Of a DNA stretch of 64,000 bases, positions 36,058 through 44,625 are shown in pieces; positions within the stretch are counted from its first letter, which is position 1; every line of letters starts with the position of its first letter. The DNA is from Variovorax sp. OV700. GTDB taxonomy: Bacteria > Pseudomonadota > Gammaproteobacteria > Burkholderiales > Burkholderiaceae_C. Below the pieces are notes generated by a model. That model was given only the letters and a program-made list of their open reading frames with translations. It searched no databases and was not told where the DNA came from. A program made the position numbers and the translations under genes. The stretch lies in assembly GCF_900099805.1 (NCBI RefSeq), contig NZ_FNDR01000001.1, positions 712,039 to 776,038 on the forward strand, given 5' to 3'.

Positions 36058-36556
36058 AAGGAGAGATCCTCACCTGATGACATTTGCCTGAAGACTGGAC
36101 AGTGCCAAGCAACGAGACCCGAAACTGTGTTGCGGCGACCGCAAGCGTCTTAGTGTGCCCTCTCTCGACGAACACGCGGCGCCGCAAAACGGACAGCTGA
36201 CATCTACGGGTTCGAAACTCTGATATCTGCGCCGACCCTGCTACGAGCACCCCGGGGGGACGCACCAGCGGCGCCCAGGGCCTGCGGCGGCCTCGAGTAT
36301 TAGCGCCCCGCAAAACCTTAAATCGATTGCAGCGGGGTGGGGTTGGTCTGCTGAATTCGACCTCCTACTCCCTTGGCAGAGGCCTAAAGCGCGGACGTCT
36401 GCCGAGAGGCACGGGCGCGCATCTAGAGATGCTGTTGGTGAAAGCGCCTTCGCGGGGGCTCAAACCGTCATCTCGCTCCAAGCCGGCATGACTTGAGCTC
36501 TGCTCCATTGGCTTCGCAAGAGGCTAGGCGATTCTTATCGCAAAGGGTCATGACAT

Positions 36557-36575
36557 GACAGCGAGTTCCGCTGTC
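36557..36575. other. Perfect 7-bp-stem hairpin upstream of the zinc-ribbon gene
   Basis: GACAGCG-AGTTC-CGCTGTC forms a perfect hairpin about 235 bp before the start of the zinc-ribbon gene. It could be an operator or leader element, but no promoter can be fixed. Confidence 0.6.
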
Positions 36576-36810
36576 CTCACGTTTGATCAATTTCTCATCT
36601 CCCAAGGAGTCGACATGCCTCTCCCCCTTTGAATACCGCGAACCCATTTGGCCACTGCCCCGCTTGGCAAACTCCGCTGAGACGCCTCTGCGTGATCCTG
36701 TCTTACGACAGATTGCAGATCAAAGAAGCTCGCGTCCAACTGGTCGCCTCTGGCGGCATAACGTCCCAGCATGGGATCGCGCAGATCAACACAACTTGCG
36801 ATTAACAAAG

Positions 36811-37281
36811 ATGACCCACTACTCGGAAATACGTCCTTCGGACCCTTGCTCGAACTGTGGCGCCTCCATCGGCCACATTCACGTGAACCTGCATCGCAAC
36901 GAGGAACGCCTCACAAAACCCGGCAACACCGGCAATCACTTGGATGTGGAGAACGCCCAAGTGCTGAACTCGTACTGCATGAAGTGCGGGGTGACGGCTG
37001 CCCGCAATGACCTGAAGAATCTTGGCTTTGTTCCTCACGCCGTGGAGGACTATGAAAATACTTGCGTTTGCACGAGTTGCGGGACAGCCCCAATCGACAT
37101 GTATGAGTGGCATCCCACATACTTGATTGCCGTCAATTGCTTCTCTGAAAAATTTGGTCTCGACACGGCAGAGGAGACAGAAGCTGTGATTGCGTGCGCG
37201 GGATGCGAGGCAAAGTACGGAGCGTCGAAACAACGACTACTCAGATTGGTTCTCAGCAAGCGCGGCCTCAGGGCCCTCTAG
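36811..37281 (+). CDS. Zinc-ribbon protein with four CxxC knuckles
   Basis: 156 residues from ATG 36811 (MTHYSEIRPSDPCSNCG); the frame is open upstream but only this part looks protein-like. Four CxxC pairs are present: CSNCG (about 13-16), CMKCG (about 55-58), CTSCG (about 87-90) and CAGCE (about 130-133), enough for two zinc ribbons. Between them lie a hydrophobic/aromatic segment (YEWHPTYLIAVNCFSEKFG) and a basic C-terminus. I do not recognise the family; nucleic-acid binding or a protein-protein role in the island is plausible. Confidence 0.65.
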   Translation: MTHYSEIRPSDPCSNCGASIGHIHVNLHRNEERLTKPGNTGNHLDVENAQVLNSYCMKCGVTAARNDLKNLGFVPHAVEDYENTCVCTSCGTAPIDMYEWHPTYLIAVNCFSEKFGLDTAEETEAVIACAGCEAKYGASKQRLLRLVLSKRGLRAL

Positions 37282-37878
37282 ACATAAACATCGACTAGTT
37301 GAAGATTTCGACAATGCTCAGACGTCGAGCACATGGCGCAGGGGACCCGCCAAGCCTCACCAATCAGCGGTGCCGAGGGTGGGCGTGCGCTGGTAGAAAG
37401 CGCACGATCGCGCCGATGATGCCGCGGCCATTCCGGTAGGCAAACATCACGGTGCCTCCGCGTTGCAACTCGCGTGTATGGGTTGTCGACCGGGGCAGGT
37501 TCGTCGGGCGGCGGCTCATAGGGAGCTTGCTCGTCATGCCGTTCTGCATCTGATAGCCCTGCATCGCCGAACGGGGATCTTTCGGGCCGAATCAGGAGAC
37601 CGCGGACGCTGACTGTGGGACGGAGAGCCCCCAGGCAACGCTGGAAGCAACGCACATGGACCAGGACTTTTCCCTGGATCGACCCGAAGGACCAAGGATT
37701 AGTCCACTTCTGAGCAGATTCTCGTTGAGCCAGGCTGGAGTCGAACCAGTTGAATGGCGAACGACCGACGACTACTTTCCAATCACCGATGAGCCACCAT
37801 GTCTGGTTCAACTGCCGACATGGAGATTACTGAGGTGGCGACAACCAGCGACCCGCACGACAGCACCGCCGGCAGTTG
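37282..37878. other. Intergenic stretch with a weak minus-strand small ORF
   Basis: About 600 bases before the 3' end of the H-NS gene. A minus-strand frame from ATG 37537 to 37364 would encode 57 residues (MTSKLPMSRRPTNLPRSTTH, then VMFAYRNGRGIIGAIVRF), and another minus frame at 37278-37811 begins MNQTWWLIGDWKVVVGRSPF, which also looks protein-like. Together they may be a decayed small gene. I cannot assign a function. Confidence 0.35.
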
Positions 37879-38232
37879 CTACTTCGCGCGCAAATCGTCC
37901 GCGGACTTACCGGCCTCGAGCGCAGCCTTGAACCACGTGGGGCGGGGACCGCGACCACTCCAGACATTGCCCTGTTCGTCCTTGAACTTTGGCACCCCAG
38001 CCGCGGTGGCCGGCTTGGTGGACTTGCGACCCTTTTTGCCATTGCCTCGCTTGGCGAGAGCGACGTTGCCAGATGCCTTGCCGAGGCCAAGATCAGCCGC
38101 GGTGAAGCCATACACAGCAATCGCTTCTTTAATGCGGCTGAGCACGCCGTCCGCTTCTTTCCTGCGCAATTGCTCGGCTTCCTTTTGCAGCTGTTCAATC
38201 TGCTTTTGAACCTGAAGAAAAGTTTTGGTCAT
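37879..38232 (-). CDS. H-NS family nucleoid-associated protein
   Basis: 117 residues: an N-terminal coiled-coil oligomerisation region (QVQKQIEQLQKEAEQLRRKEADGVLSRIKEAIAVYGF), a basic linker (KRGNGKKGRKSTKP) and the C-terminal AT-hook-like DNA-binding motif FKDEQGNVWSGRGPRPTWFKAAL, which is diagnostic for beta-proteobacterial H-NS. Such proteins silence AT-rich, horizontally acquired DNA, and the gene sits in a visibly lower-GC island. ATG 38232 is used; ATG 38241 is in frame and neither has a clear ribosome site. Confidence 0.92.
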   Translation of the reverse strand: MTKTFLQVQKQIEQLQKEAEQLRRKEADGVLSRIKEAIAVYGFTAADLGLGKASGNVALAKRGNGKKGRKSTKPATAAGVPKFKDEQGNVWSGRGPRPTWFKAALEAGKSADDLRAK

Positions 38233-38615
38233 AATTTGCATTCGACAAGTAAGAGAATGCGAAGCATAGACCATTCGGACAACAACGGCCTGTCGGCGCA
38301 AGTCGCATTTCACAATCTCGCTCCAATCACACGCTCGGCCGCATGGCACCTTTGCATCGACGAGCCCCACGTCATCGTTGACAGTGGGTATTCAGTCTCC
38401 TGGCCCGCAAGGGTGCTAAATGTTCCGCAGCTGTGGTCGATTTCCTCGTTGTAACTTCACGCGCAGTGCAAAGAAAAAGAGACATCGCTGACCTATTGCG
38501 GGTCTGGACCATGTTCTCGGCAACTATCGCCCACATTCTTAGAAAACGATGACCTAGGCAGGCAATCCGTGAGGTGCTTTGTCCAGCAAACTGTCCGCGA
38601 CGGACCATTCTCCCT
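38233..38615. other. Divergent intergenic region, H-NS gene to membrane-protein gene
   Basis: 383 bases, relatively A+T-rich near the H-NS start, carrying the promoters of both divergent genes. No operator pattern or RNA gene is evident to me. Confidence 0.5.
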
Positions 38616-39296
38616 ATGCTCTTTGACTTCTTCTCATCTCTGGCACAGCCATCATTCGCTGCTTGGATCGGCGTAGCGCTGGCGATCTCGATTTGTTCGA
38701 TCACCTGGTGGCTAGGCGAACGATCTTTTGCAACTCGCAACCCCCAGCGTTACTGGCGCGGTGTCGCACTGTTGGCCGAACTCTGCGCCAGTGTGGGGTT
38801 GATCGGATTGGTAACGTACGCGGGGAGGGAGCGCGGTGACTTTCTGCAAGTTGAATACGCAACGCAAGTGCGCGACAGTGAGCGAACTCTGAGCGAGACG
38901 CAGTCCGCACTTTGGCAAACCACGTGTATTCGTCCAGTCGAGATGACATCACGACTGCGCGGCAGCGGACCAATCCATCGCCTTTGCGATGTCCTCCGCA
39001 GCTCGCTCGCCAAATACAACCCCGATACAGATTGGCGCTTCGTGCAAGAGAAGTTCACTGAGATCACTCGAGCCCCTGACTTTGATGCTCGCCTTATCGC
39101 TCCAACCCAGTTGGTGGTGCGTTCGATTGAGCAAATGACGCAAGCTCGGAACACCCTCGCGGGCTATCAGGGGCAGGCCCAAGCAGTAAGGGTGGGTTCA
39201 AATAGTTGGGGATTTTTGCTATTTGCAGCTGCCTTGGCGATCGCAGCTGTTGCGCTGAAGTGCGCCAGGGCGGCAAGCGAGTTCAAGGAAGCCTGA
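38616..39296 (+). CDS. Membrane protein of unknown function
   Basis: 226 residues from ATG 38616. Hydrophobic segments lie at about residues 15-35 (FAAWIGVALAISICSITWW), 52-68 (VALLAELCASVGLIGLV) and 202-219 (GFLLFAAALAIAAVAL), with a large soluble loop of about 130 residues between the second and third containing two cysteines (TTCIRPVE, HRLCDVL). No family is recognised. It stands alone between H-NS and a gene-poor stretch. Confidence 0.7.
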   Translation: MLFDFFSSLAQPSFAAWIGVALAISICSITWWLGERSFATRNPQRYWRGVALLAELCASVGLIGLVTYAGRERGDFLQVEYATQVRDSERTLSETQSALWQTTCIRPVEMTSRLRGSGPIHRLCDVLRSSLAKYNPDTDWRFVQEKFTEITRAPDFDARLIAPTQLVVRSIEQMTQARNTLAGYQGQAQAVRVGSNSWGFLLFAAALAIAAVALKCARAASEFKEA

Positions 39297-39907
39297 AATC
39301 CGAGGCACGTGCGATAGCAGCTGCCTTTGACGCGACCTACCGGCGGTGGCAACACCAGAATCCGGGGCCGGCCTAGTCGGCCTCGTCTCCCTTTCATCGG
39401 TGATTTCTGCGAAATCGAGCGAAAAAAAGACTATCTCGCGGATGCCCTAGGCACCCTCCACAAGACTGATCTGTAAAGGGTGCCCAGTCTCATCGCGTTT
39501 CAGCGCGGCCGTTTCCACGTCGCTGCTCGAGCCCATGCATGTTCGTCATGTTGGCCAACCGCGCTTCCTCTTCAGCCGCACGCCGCACTTGCTCCAGTCG
39601 ATGCGGGTCGGACTGCTTGCAAGCCAACATGGCCCGGTCTACCTGCATGAGGAATTCCTCATCGAGCGCGGGCATGTCTTCCCTAGGATCTGCGACTGGG
39701 GTTTCGTCGGTCCTTCTCAAGAGGCTTGCCCTCCGAAGAGAACCCCCTGCACATGTTTCGCACCGCTCCCATGCGCCGGGAAGGCATGTCGACCCGCCCC
39801 GGGGGGCTTTTCGTGAGAAGTTGAAGGCGCCGGCTTCTACCGGAGCCGTCATCGTTGCGATGCCCGACCGGCCGCGCGATGAGCATCGAGTGCATGGCGC
39901 GCCCAGA
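39297..39907. other. Boundary stretch between island and biosynthetic cluster
   Basis: About 610 bases. It contains the inverted repeat GGCACCCT (39450-39457)/AGGGTGCC (39477-39484) with a 19-base loop, which could be a terminator for the plus-strand membrane gene although no T-run follows, and one weak small ORF listed separately. The end of the biosynthetic operon must lie here, but I see no clear terminator for it. Confidence 0.5.
39490..39675 (-). CDS. Possible small helical protein of unknown function
   Basis: A 61-residue frame from ATG 39675 (MPALDEEFLMQVDRAMLACK) with high helix potential and a charged C-terminal half (RLEQVRRAAEEEARLANM). Composition looks protein-like, but there is no strong ribosome site and no known family, and the frame continues upstream. 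It may be part of a decayed gene. Confidence 0.35.
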   Translation of the reverse strand: MPALDEEFLMQVDRAMLACKQSDPHRLEQVRRAAEEEARLANMTNMHGLEQRRGNGRAETR

Positions 39908-40879
39908 CTATAAGGAGGCTGGAGGCTCGCCGGTTTGGGACTTGATTGGCGCAGCGGATCGAACGTCCGTGATGAGCCCTATCGATTCAGCAAGCCGGAT
40001 CAACCACCAGATCGGATCCGCCTGCCACCAACGAAATCCCAGACGGGCAGATCCTGGGAACGCATGATGATTGTTGTGCCATCCTTCCCCCAGCGTCAGC
40101 AGCGCGAGCCAACCGACGTTGCGACTCTGATCCGACGTGGCATGCGGTCTCCAGCCAGTCATATGGCCGAAGGAATTCACCGCGCTCGGGAGCATGATTC
40201 CGGCGAAAAGACGAACGCCGCCACCCCAGAGTGCACCGTCGAAGGCCCCCCTCCACGATCCATCTATCAATCCGACGATGATCGCAGGAGCTACCAGGCC
40301 AGCAATCACGATTCTCGAATAGGACTGGCTGACTCTCTGCAGCGGCGCATCGCGCAAGATGTCCTTGGCGAACACAAGAGGATTTGTCGTCCTGTGGGAG
40401 TAGATCCAGGTGACCTGCGCATGTACGAATCCCTTCCATTTCGACAACGGTGTTTGGCCGTTGAAGTACGGAGAATGCACATCGTTGGGCTGATCTGTGA
40501 ACACATGGTGACGCCGGTGATTGCTGACCCAATGCGCGACCGATCCTTGCGCAGCAATGGAGCCCGCGATAGCCAGGGCAACGCGAATGGATGTGGGTGC
40601 GACGAATGTTCGGTGAGAAAAGAGCCGGTGAAAGCCCATGCCGATACCCACCATACCGATGATGTAGAGAATCAAGGCGACCCACAGGGCTGCTGGCGTG
40701 ACCGTTCCGAAGACGAGTTGGAGAACTGCCACAACCGTCGCCAGGAACGAACCGCCCACGAAGATCGTGTTGCTGCGGCTTGCGCTCGCCTGGATATGGG
40801 GATTCCTGACGAACAGCCGTTCCTCCGGAATTCCCGCGAATGGTGCCGAAGCGACCGCCTTTTCTTGAAGATCACTCAC
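39908..40879 (-). CDS. Membrane fatty-acyl desaturase (JamB-like), last gene of the cluster
   Basis: 323 residues. Three histidine boxes of membrane di-iron desaturases are clear: HRLFSH (H-x4-H), HRRHH (H-x2-HH) and HNNHH, between hydrophobic segments. The family inserts double bonds; close relatives such as JamB and TtuB act on acyl-ACP and can also make a terminal triple bond. The start is GTG 40879: it overlaps the ligase stop, and no other start gives the typical N-terminus. The ligase and ACP genes directly upstream complete a JamABC-like cassette. Whether it makes alkenes or alkynes cannot be read from sequence. Confidence 0.86.
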   Translation of the reverse strand: MSDLQEKAVASAPFAGIPEERLFVRNPHIQASASRSNTIFVGGSFLATVVAVLQLVFGTVTPAALWVALILYIIGMVGIGMGFHRLFSHRTFVAPTSIRVALAIAGSIAAQGSVAHWVSNHRRHHVFTDQPNDVHSPYFNGQTPLSKWKGFVHAQVTWIYSHRTTNPLVFAKDILRDAPLQRVSQSYSRIVIAGLVAPAIIVGLIDGSWRGAFDGALWGGGVRLFAGIMLPSAVNSFGHMTGWRPHATSDQSRNVGWLALLTLGEGWHNNHHAFPGSARLGFRWWQADPIWWLIRLAESIGLITDVRSAAPIKSQTGEPPASL

Positions 40880-42534
40880 ACGAACTCCACGGCAAACAGC
40901 TTCTGCAAACTGCTGCGGGAAATCTTGCCGACACTGGTGCGCGGAATGGCGTCCACGAAATGGATCTGCCTGGGTAGTTTGTAGGCCGTCAGATGCGCAC
41001 GGCAATGCATGAGGACCTCTGTCGCGCTCAATTCGACGTGGGGCTTTCGAACCACCAGCAGATTGACGATCTCGCCAGCGCTTTGATCCGACGTTCCGAA
41101 GCTCGCGCAATCGGCGATGGCCTCATGCCTCGCGACCACCGCGTCGATCTCCGTTGGATAGACATTGAAGCCCCCAACAATGATCAGGTCTTTCTTCCTT
41201 TCGACGATGCGCACGAAACCCTCCGCGTCCATGGTTCCGACATCGCCGGTCAGGAAAAAGCCATCCTTGGTCATCACCTTCGCGGAGTCTGGCGCGTTGC
41301 GCCAGTAGCCGGTCATGACCTGTGGGCCGCGAATGGCGATCTCGCCTATCGTCTCGTTTGGCACTTCACGCGCGTCCTCATCCAGGATGGCAACCTCGGT
41401 GCTGGAGACGGGCAGGCCAATGGACCCGGACCTTGCTGTGCCATCAACAGGATTGCAGCATGCCAATGGCGCCGTCTCGGACAGCCCGTAGGCTTCTGCG
41501 ATGGGGCAGCCGGTCACCTCGAGCCAACTCTTGGACACCCGCGGCTGAAGCTTCATACCGCCCGCGATGCATACGCGCAAACCGCTGAAATCGAACGAGA
41601 GAAAGCGTGGGTCCATGAGCATGGCCGCGAACAGAGTATTGACCGCGGGAAGCATATTGAGCCGGTGACCCGACAGCTGGGCCACCGCGCCACGAATGTC
41701 GAACGCATTGGCGACCAGTACTGTTGTGGCTGCCATGCGAACGCCCAACAGAAGGCAGGCGGTCAGACCGAAGATGTGATACAGCGGCAGCACGCAGCCG
41801 ATGGTCAAGGTCCCTTCCTCAGCGAATGCACGCAAGCTGGGTCTGACCCACGCCTCGCATTGAAGAATGTTGGCGATCAGATTTCGGTGCGACAGCTGAG
41901 CTCCGCGAGACGCACCCGTAGTGCCTCCGGTGTACTGGAGAAGGGCTGTATCACTCGGCGCGATGGCACGAGGGACAAACGTCGGATTCGCCGCCGATCG
42001 AAGCACCTCGTGCAGCTTCGCCATCGATTCCAGGCCCGCATCCGCGGTACCGAGCAACGCGCTGGGATCCCGGCCAACGACGACCACGTGCTTCAGGCCC
42101 GTGGACTTCATCATTGATCCCGCCATCTCCACGAGCTTGTCCGTGCAGATCAATACCTCGGCCTCCGAGTCACGAAGCACGTACTCCAGTTCCGGTGCCG
42201 TGTACTGAGGATTGACGCAAACACCGATGCATCCGCTGCGAATGATCCCCAGAAGCGCCACCGGGTACTCAATGACGGTCGGCAACATGACCGCAACCCG
42301 CGCGTCGGGCGCGAGCGCTAGGCTCTGGAGATAGGCGGCGAGCGCTCGAGACTGGCAATCCAGCTCCGCAAAAGTCAACCGTTCGTCCAGACACGCGAAC
42401 GCGTTCCGATCCCCCCCACACGCCAGCGAAAGATCGATCAATTCGGTCAGTGTGCCGAACGAATCCGGGTCTATGGCCTCCGGGACGTCCGCTTCATATG
42501 AATTCAGCCAGGCTTGGCGCGCAGGCCTGCTCAT
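40876..42534 (-). CDS. Acyl-ACP/CoA ligase (JamA-like ANL enzyme)
   Basis: 552 residues with ANL signatures: LLQYTGGTTGASRGAQLSHRN (P-loop, where the usual lysine is Arg), AYGLSETAPLACC, GDVGTMDAEGFVRIVERKKDLIIVGGFNVYPTEI (hinge) and the catalytic lysine in RTSVGKISRSSL. Family members adenylate fatty acids. The direct ATGA overlap with a free-standing ACP gene and the two desaturases around it argue for acyl-ACP loading, as JamA does, rather than CoA ester formation. Its likely substrate is a medium-chain fatty acid. Confidence 0.85.
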   Translation of the reverse strand: MSRPARQAWLNSYEADVPEAIDPDSFGTLTELIDLSLACGGDRNAFACLDERLTFAELDCQSRALAAYLQSLALAPDARVAVMLPTVIEYPVALLGIIRSGCIGVCVNPQYTAPELEYVLRDSEAEVLICTDKLVEMAGSMMKSTGLKHVVVVGRDPSALLGTADAGLESMAKLHEVLRSAANPTFVPRAIAPSDTALLQYTGGTTGASRGAQLSHRNLIANILQCEAWVRPSLRAFAEEGTLTIGCVLPLYHIFGLTACLLLGVRMAATTVLVANAFDIRGAVAQLSGHRLNMLPAVNTLFAAMLMDPRFLSFDFSGLRVCIAGGMKLQPRVSKSWLEVTGCPIAEAYGLSETAPLACCNPVDGTARSGSIGLPVSSTEVAILDEDAREVPNETIGEIAIRGPQVMTGYWRNAPDSAKVMTKDGFFLTGDVGTMDAEGFVRIVERKKDLIIVGGFNVYPTEIDAVVARHEAIADCASFGTSDQSAGEIVNLLVVRKPHVELSATEVLMHCRAHLTAYKLPRQIHFVDAIPRTSVGKISRSSLQKLFAVEFV

Positions 42535-42773
42535 TTGTATTGCTCCACGACGAAGGCGGACAACGAATCGATGGTCGGATGCTCAAAGAGTGCTGACGGA
42601 TGGATCTCGTGCCCCAGCCACTCTTCAATCTCCGCGGAGAAGCTGACCAATGCGGTGGAATCGAATCCGAATGACTGGAACTCCGCATCCCGCTCCACTT
42701 CGACCGGATCGATCTCGAACGTCGTCGCGATGAAGTCGACACACCACTGTGCGATCTCGTCTTTGGTTTTCAT
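42531..42773 (-). CDS. Free-standing acyl carrier protein (JamC-like)
   Basis: An 80-residue acidic four-helix carrier. The phosphopantetheine serine is S39 in FGFDSTALVSF, and the later HPSALFEHPTIDSLSAFV is typical of helix II-IV of type I-associated carriers. The ATG at 42773 has a GAGGAG ribosome site. It is translationally coupled to the JamA-like ligase and lies between the two desaturases, so it is expected to hold the acyl chain while they act. It is the second of four carrier domains in this cluster. Confidence 0.9.
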   Translation of the reverse strand: MKTKDEIAQWCVDFIATTFEIDPVEVERDAEFQSFGFDSTALVSFSAEIEEWLGHEIHPSALFEHPTIDSLSAFVVEQYK

Positions 42774-42775
42774 GG

Positions 42776-43744
42776 CTAGCTCCTCGTTGAAGATGGACTG
42801 TCTCGTTGCGTAACCTGCTCTGCAACGCGCCATTCAGCCTCGCGCGCGGCAATCTGTTCTTGCTTGGGCACCCGCAGATCGCTGGCGAGGCCGAGAAAGC
42901 TCATCGACCGGATGAACCAGTAGGTGAGGTCCAGGTTGTACCAATCGAGACCCACCTTGGGGGAATTGGCGAAACGGTGGTGATTGTTGTGCCACGACTC
43001 GCCAAGGCTCGGCAAGGAGAGCCACCAGAGGTTGCCACTACGGTCAGGAGTGTCAAAGCGGCGCCTGCCGGTCAGGTGCGCCAGCGAAGTGACGGTCCAA
43101 GTCATCTGTTGCAGCAGGACCATGCGAAACAGTCCTCCCCACAGCAGGCCCGAAACCGCACCAGTAACGTCGCGGTGAACTGCGGCGCCGATGGCGGCCG
43201 GGATGATCAACCCGGCCGCGATCCAGTAGTGATACTGGCCATTGATGCGCATCAACACCTTGTTGCGCAGGACGTCCGGCGCCACTCGGACGATGTTGGG
43301 ATAAGGATGGCGCCACATCCAGCCGAGGTGCGAGTGGAAAAGCCCTTTGGCCTTGTCGAGGAAGCCGTCTCCATGCAGGTTCGGGCTATGCACATCTCCC
43401 GGCACATCGCTGCATTCGTGATGCGTACGGTGGATGGCAACCCACGATGCGATGGCGCCCTGCGCGCCCATGGATCCGAGCCATGCCAGCACGAGCAAAA
43501 GCCGTGGGTGGGCGGCATACGACTTGTGGGCCACAAGCCGATGAAAGCCGGCCGTGATCCCAAGTGTCGTGAGAAACCATCCCCCAATGAAGAGGAGCCA
43601 TTCGGTCGGCCCGGCGTAGACGCTGGACCAGTACAGCGGGAGGCCGAGTACCGCCAAGTGAGGAACGACGTTGAAAAGCAGCACGTGCTGGCGCTGCATC
43701 CGATGGATCATGGGTGTCGAAGTACCAGAATTCCGCAGTGTCAT
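42776..43744 (-). CDS. Second membrane fatty-acyl desaturase
   Basis: 322 residues. Histidine boxes HRLVAH, HRTHH and HNNHH are all intact, with hydrophobic segments typical of delta-9-type acyl desaturases (WLLFIGGWFLTTLGITAGFHRL). It is paralogous to the desaturase at 39908-40879, which suggests two successive unsaturation steps on one chain, such as alkene then alkyne, or two positions. The ATG at 43744 is chosen; ATGs a few codons later are possible. Only two bases separate its stop from the ACP start. Confidence 0.86.
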   Translation of the reverse strand: MTLRNSGTSTPMIHRMQRQHVLLFNVVPHLAVLGLPLYWSSVYAGPTEWLLFIGGWFLTTLGITAGFHRLVAHKSYAAHPRLLLVLAWLGSMGAQGAIASWVAIHRTHHECSDVPGDVHSPNLHGDGFLDKAKGLFHSHLGWMWRHPYPNIVRVAPDVLRNKVLMRINGQYHYWIAAGLIIPAAIGAAVHRDVTGAVSGLLWGGLFRMVLLQQMTWTVTSLAHLTGRRRFDTPDRSGNLWWLSLPSLGESWHNNHHRFANSPKVGLDWYNLDLTYWFIRSMSFLGLASDLRVPKQEQIAAREAEWRVAEQVTQRDSPSSTRS

Positions 43745-43791
43745 GGCGCTTCGCGTTCCCGTCGGGCTTTTTGCATGCAGGAGAGCGAGAC

Positions 43792-44625
43792 TCAGCGGGT
43801 TGCCGCTGTTGGCTGCGTCGGGCCACTTGAACCCGTAGGCTTGGTCAGAAGACGGTCGAGAGCGCCGGGCAAGATGGCCTGAAGGGTCTGTAACAGACGG
43901 ACGCGCCCGAGTACCAATTCGGGAGTCCGGGCGAGCGCCGCGGCAAGAACATGCCGCGCACACTCCGAAGCGCTCATGGCCGATTCGCTGCCGTAGCTCT
44001 CGGGCGAGGGCATTCCGCTGGCATTGAGCATGTTGTCCCTGACGGCGGTCTTGACGGTATCCGGGCTGACGAGCGTGACGGAAACGCCAGTGGGCATCAG
44101 TTCCCGACGCAGCGTCCTGCAAAAGCCCACGACAGCATGCTTAGCCGCGGCGTAGGCGCTATACCCTGGAACACCGGCGTGCCCAACCAGTCCGCCGACC
44201 ACCACGATACGCCCCTTACGCTTCGTGAGATGCGGCAAGGCGTGATGGCAGAGAAATACGGTGCTGTCGTAATTTACCCGCATGACCCGAACGCAGGCCT
44301 GCGCGTTGTCCGCGTCGGCGAACCGGCCCTTCATCGCCTGCCCGGCGACGCAAAACAAGGCATCGACGCCGCCAAACTCGCGCACCGCCTCAGCGATCGC
44401 CCGGGCGCACTCGTCCTCGAGCGACAGATCGCTGACGACGACGACGAGCTTTCCGGCGTTCTCGGCACATTGCTGCGCAACCGCGGACAGCCGCTGGGAA
44501 TCACGTCCCACGAGCACGAGATTCGTGCCCTGCGATGCGAGCTGGATGGCGACCTCTCGTCCGATGCCGCTCGATGCACCAGTGACGACAGCGACTTTCG
44601 TCGCGAACGATGCTGCGGAACTCAT
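43792..44625 (-). CDS. Short-chain dehydrogenase/reductase (3-oxoacyl reductase-like)
   Basis: 277 residues, classical SDR: TGASSGIGREVA (cofactor motif), NYDSTVFLC near residue 110 and the catalytic YSAYAAAKHA (Tyr-x3-Lys). A Ser of the triad could lie in the GGLVGHAG segment. Its start overlaps the MFS stop by ATGA. It may reduce a keto group of the product or act in starter-unit formation; the PKS already has its own KR. The C-terminal extension (PGALDRLLTKPTGSS) is not catalytic. Confidence 0.85.
   Translation of the reverse strand: MSSAASFATKVAVVTGASSGIGREVAIQLASQGTNLVLVGRDSQRLSAVAQQCAENAGKLVVVVSDLSLEDECARAIAEAVREFGGVDALFCVAGQAMKGRFADADNAQACVRVMRVNYDSTVFLCHHALPHLTKRKGRIVVVGGLVGHAGVPGYSAYAAAKHAVVGFCRTLRRELMPTGVSVTLVSPDTVKTAVRDNMLNASGMPSPESYGSESAMSASECARHVLAAALARTPELVLGRVRLLQTLQAILPGALDRLLTKPTGSSGPTQPTAATR

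Larger units (their letters stand above)
35032..36810. other. 1.8-kb gene-poor region rich in repeats and hairpins
   Basis: Between the ATPase and the zinc-ribbon gene I find no convincing coding sequence. The longest open frame (35632-36153, plus) has no ribosome site or domain. The region does hold the CTCGG microsatellite (35502-35595), three perfect hairpins at 35963-36057 and one at 36557-36575, each listed separately. It may be a structured or replicative region of an integrated element. Confidence 0.5.

Noticed and set aside
37720..37760. A T-arm-like sequence on the minus strand (CTGGTTCGACTCCAG) considered as a tRNA end.
   Set aside because: No matching acceptor, D or anticodon arms can be folded around it; the T-stem also has a mismatch.
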